From a virus: a stretch of 64,000 nt of DNA. The notes under the pieces are model-generated. The model worked only from the letters and a program-made list of their open reading frames with translations. It had not been told where the DNA came from and did no database searches. The stretch spans positions 51,042 through 115,041 of the IMG/VR virus record IMGVR_UViG_3300032516_000007. The stretch is one strand, 5' to 3'. A program made the position numbers and the translations under genes. Below, piece by piece: positions 61,132 through 64,000 of this stretch (its first letter is position 1; every line of letters starts with the position of its first letter).

Positions 61132-62355
61132 ATGGCACAGGATTGGCGATTCCAGAACGGGCTCTATCTCGAAAGCCCCAACGAGACCCTCGGCAACGCG
61201 GCGGTCTGCCGATGGCTGTACGAGTTCGCGACCCAGATCTGCGGCTGGACAGCCTACGACAACAACGACGCCAAATGGACGGCGGTCAACGGTTCTGGAG
61301 TCAGCGGTGCTTCTGTCGTGGGCTTCGTTGATCGCTTCGAGGTGACGGGCGATGCCTACAACTTCGTCCATGCCACCGATGCAGGCCGCTACCTCACGAT
61401 CACAGGGATGACAGGAGCCAACCGCTTTCGAAATGGCATCTACAGAATCCTGTCCGTGATCTCGAGCAAGGTGGTGGTGCTGGACATCAAGCGGGGTGTG
61501 CATGAGGAGGGCATCCCGCTCGCGCAGTCTGGCCTCACCTGGCGGCTGTGGACGGGCATCGTCGCTGGAGTCACGTTGCCCGATGCGAGCACCTGGGCGG
61601 TCATGCGGGGCGCCTACCGGGTGGCCGCAGGAAACTTCGATATCCTGCTCACGGCAGGTCTAGCCGGATACCTGGATCCGAAGTTCACGCTCTCCCCCTA
61701 TGCGACATGGGACGCGGGCGCCAACGCCTGGGCTGCGGCTCCTCCAGGTCCCACTACGCAATCGGTCACGGCAACCGTGGGCTACACCCAGAAGATCAGT
61801 CGGGTGTGGGCGGTGGGTGATCAGAACGTGATCATGGTGAGCTGGATCCCAACGAACCCAGGCTATGGTCAGTTTGTCCACCATTTCTACCTGGGGGAGA
61901 TCACGCCAAACTATCCGTTGGTGGATCCGAAGCCGAGCATCATCGCCTACGGTGGTTCGAACAACATTGACGCCGTGATCGGAGCTGGCGCCACGGGGCA
62001 GGTTGGCGGATCACTGTGGACGCTTGGCGGTGGACGGATGCTGGCCGCAGATCAACTGACCTCGCTTCCGGTCTACCTCTCGATCCCGACGTGCCTGGCA
62101 ACCGACGGAACAAACCGCCTCGCAGGGCTGCTCAATCGATGGAGCGCACGAACCAAGAAGTTCTATCGACACGAGGTGACGGCCCTGTCGATCGCAGCAA
62201 GCAACAATGAGTGGCGAGGGAGGTTGATCGGCTTGCAGGCGTGCGGAGCCGCGAACGTGCGGGCGATGCCGTTTGGCGCCTCGCTCGAGTACCTGCACAC
62301 GTTCGGAGGCATCGTGTTCCCGTGGAACGGATCCAAGTCCCACGTCCAGATCTGA
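61132..62355 (+). CDS. Tail fibre-associated protein, 407 aa (paralogue 1)
   Basis: GAAGG precedes the ATG. Residues about 70-145 contain a beta module, YLTITGMTGANRFRNGIYRI then LAQSGLTWRLW, that matches a module in the next gene. The rest is Gly/Trp/Ala-rich beta (WDAGANAWAAAPPGPTTQS). The gene is GC-rich, unlike the preceding AT-rich spike. Probably a tail-tip or receptor-binding protein; not assigned to a family. Confidence 0.6.
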   Translation: MAQDWRFQNGLYLESPNETLGNAAVCRWLYEFATQICGWTAYDNNDAKWTAVNGSGVSGASVVGFVDRFEVTGDAYNFVHATDAGRYLTITGMTGANRFRNGIYRILSVISSKVVVLDIKRGVHEEGIPLAQSGLTWRLWTGIVAGVTLPDASTWAVMRGAYRVAAGNFDILLTAGLAGYLDPKFTLSPYATWDAGANAWAAAPPGPTTQSVTATVGYTQKISRVWAVGDQNVIMVSWIPTNPGYGQFVHHFYLGEITPNYPLVDPKPSIIAYGGSNNIDAVIGAGATGQVGGSLWTLGGGRMLAADQLTSLPVYLSIPTCLATDGTNRLAGLLNRWSARTKKFYRHEVTALSIAASNNEWRGRLIGLQACGAANVRAMPFGASLEYLHTFGGIVFPWNGSKSHVQI

Positions 62356-62367
62356 AAGAGGTGGAGC

Positions 62368-63798
62368 ATGGCTAACGTTTGGACTCGCGAGTTGAAGCTG
62401 ATATCGGCCACGACCGGCCAACACGGCGTGACGACCACTGGACTCAAGCTCCTCTATCTGTTTCTCGAAAAGATTCTGGGCTACACGTTCGGCGGTGAGT
62501 TGTCGCAGGCGCCGTCCGGATCAGGGGGCTGGATTGCCTTCACCGGGCCGAGCACCTGCATCCTATCCGGTGTAGCTGGTTTACCGAACGCTCCCGACAA
62601 CCCCTGCGGGAGGATGATCAATATCTCTGGCAACATCATACCCGGCAACAACGGCACATTCCGAATCCTCTCGTCGGCCGGCACCCAGGTCATCTACACA
62701 AATCCGTCGGGTGCCGGTGGTGCCCACGCTGGCGGATGGTCGATTTCCGCAGCCAGCTTTCGGACCACCGAGTTCTCCGGAGCGAACGGCGCGCTCAGCA
62801 ACGCCAACAAGAACTTTGTCGATTCCACGTTCGGAGCGTTCGATGCCGGATACGCCGGGAAGAACATCGTCATCGCCAGCACCACGGGATGGAACGGAGG
62901 GGTGTTCAAGATTCTTAGCTTTGTGGACGCCAACACGGTCACGATCGACACACGAACGGCTGTTGGAGAATTTCCCACAACGCAGACGGGGCTCTCGTGG
63001 TGGGTGCTAGCGGATGAATACGATCGACCGAACATCAGCGGTGACTGGGTTCGCGCGCAAAGTCCCGCCGGATGGGGGATCGAGCTGAAGCTGAATACCG
63101 TAAACTACTACTCCGTGTGGGAGGTGAGCATCAGCCCAAACAACGTTTGGTCAGGGCCTACGGCCAAGGTGATCGGTCCCGTGTGGTTCGGGCACGGAGG
63201 GTTCAACTACTGGGAGACTGTGCCCACGAATTGGAACCTCTACTTCCTCGGCAACACCGAGGGAACGTTCCTCCACATGTGGATTGAGAACGCGAACGGG
63301 GGCAACTGGATCGTTTCGATCGGATCGATCGTGCCGGTTGAGGCTGTCCATTCGGCCGATGAATTGATACTGCTGACCGGCCCGATAATGACCTTTGGTG
63401 CCAACGACAACAGCAAGGCAAGCGTTTGGGCGACCCGAGATACCAATACCTACGGGTGTCTCGGGAACGGGTTCGTGTGGACCGAACCAAAGCGGATCAA
63501 GCGCCAGGTGTGGGCGATGGAAAACGGCTATGCGGGCGTCGGTTCTGGCTTCAGCAAGAAGGGCGGCGAGATCAATCAACGCACGGGCAAGAACGATCTC
63601 ATGATCGGAACGCTCTACATGCTGGATTGGGGCAACACCGCTGAGGAGTATGAGTACCTTGGGTTCGTCAACCACCATCTCTCGGGCCGTTCCAACCTCG
63701 CCCGGCGCTCGGCCATGGACGTGGACTCGAACAAGGACAAGTACCACATTTCGGACGGCATCGTGGTCGAGTGGCCGGGCGTCACGCCGCAATTCTAG
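62368..63798 (+). CDS. Tail fibre-associated protein, 476 aa (paralogue 2)
   Basis: GAGGTGGAG precedes the ATG. Two copies of the module seen in the previous gene occur at about residues 85-130 (INISGNIIPGNNGTFRILSS) and 155-210 (NIVIASTTGWNGGVFKILSF, then TQTGLSWWVLAD). The C-terminal half is Trp/Asn/Gly-rich beta with no named domain. Tandem paralogues of this kind are common for host-range proteins. The GC-rich stretch continues into the last gene. Confidence 0.6.
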   Translation: MANVWTRELKLISATTGQHGVTTTGLKLLYLFLEKILGYTFGGELSQAPSGSGGWIAFTGPSTCILSGVAGLPNAPDNPCGRMINISGNIIPGNNGTFRILSSAGTQVIYTNPSGAGGAHAGGWSISAASFRTTEFSGANGALSNANKNFVDSTFGAFDAGYAGKNIVIASTTGWNGGVFKILSFVDANTVTIDTRTAVGEFPTTQTGLSWWVLADEYDRPNISGDWVRAQSPAGWGIELKLNTVNYYSVWEVSISPNNVWSGPTAKVIGPVWFGHGGFNYWETVPTNWNLYFLGNTEGTFLHMWIENANGGNWIVSIGSIVPVEAVHSADELILLTGPIMTFGANDNSKASVWATRDTNTYGCLGNGFVWTEPKRIKRQVWAMENGYAGVGSGFSKKGGEINQRTGKNDLMIGTLYMLDWGNTAEEYEYLGFVNHHLSGRSNLARRSAMDVDSNKDKYHISDGIVVEWPGVTPQF

Positions 63799-64000
63799 AT
63801 GCTATCGCCAAGCAAATTCCTGACGGTAAGCGCGGCCGATAGACGACTCTATCAGAGATCTCCGGGCGATGCGGCCTGGTCGCTGTTCCTTGTTCAGCCT
63901 CCATATACCCCCGGTAGCGACCAAAGCCCAATATGCTGCGGACTGCCAAACGGTTCGATCATTGTTTGCGATGCGAGTGGTGGCCGGTTCCTGCACTGGG
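63799..64000 (+). CDS. Start of a beta-propeller-like protein, cut by the window end
   Basis: ATG 63799 stands directly after the upstream TAG. The frame is open to the edge (67 codons). The visible part reads RRLYQRSPGDAAWSLFLVQP, then GLPNGSIIVCDASGG, which resembles BNR/sialidase-type propeller blades ('G-x-A-W-S' and 'LPNG-x-I'). Likely another tail or fibre protein. The evidence is one blade. Confidence 0.45.
   Translation, partial: MLSPSKFLTVSAADRRLYQRSPGDAAWSLFLVQPPYTPGSDQSPICCGLPNGSIIVCDASGGRFLHW

Noticed and set aside
1-64000. tRNA, rRNA or integrase/attachment sites
   Set aside because: I saw no cloverleaf, rRNA-like or integrase sequence; not found rather than proven absent.

Overview
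The window is a continuous stretch of a contractile-tailed (myovirus-type) bacteriophage genome, or of a large prophage. All convincing genes lie on the + strand, most are separated by a few bases or overlap as ATGA/TAATG, and most have purine-rich ribosome sites. The order is that of a head-to-tail morphogenesis cluster. The host cannot be named. Ordinary bacterial signals (sigma70-like hexamers, AGGAG ribosome sites, GTG/TTG starts) point to a bacterium, and the mixed base composition suggests a mosaic genome.

Layout. 1-2.6 kb: small head-side genes, one with a DUF5661-like domain. 2.6-18.8 kb: a MuF-type minor head protein followed by a locus of large enzyme-bearing proteins: an ADP-ribosyltransferase/GNAT-like protein, a second GNAT protein, an acidic linker protein, a sigma-like + topoisomerase IB + InPase fusion, and an 1,829-residue SNF2-like helicase protein. 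These are domain types known from phage 'polyvalent' proteins, thought to be packaged and injected. 18.9-22.3 kb: prohead protease, scaffold and major capsid protein. 22.4-30.9 kb: decoration or fibre-like proteins, small Zn-knuckle proteins and a protein with a signal peptide. 31-36.7 kb: a membrane protein, an MshEN-like protein, and neck and tail-completion proteins. 37-43.2 kb: tail sheath, a repeat protein, a tail tube gene split by a group I intron that carries a LAGLIDADG endonuclease, and a frameshifted tail assembly chaperone. 43.2-56.7 kb: tape measure, hub, spike, a proline repeat protein, a LysM-gp25 wedge fusion, baseplate J and a large baseplate protein. 56.7-64 kb: a beta-helix tail spike, a holin candidate, two related tail proteins and a partial gene that runs off the end.

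Two signals go beyond normal gene content. The 8-base palindrome TTCTAGAA occurs 17 times by eye, against about one expected, and sits at gene boundaries, several times just before a -10-like hexamer. At two operon junctions a TTGACA-type promoter containing this palindrome lies upstream of a strong terminator rather than downstream of it, which suggests antitermination or a short leader RNA. The most striking proteins are the sigma/topoisomerase/InPase fusion and the ART-GNAT protein. No tRNA, CRISPR array, terminase, portal or clear endolysin is seen.
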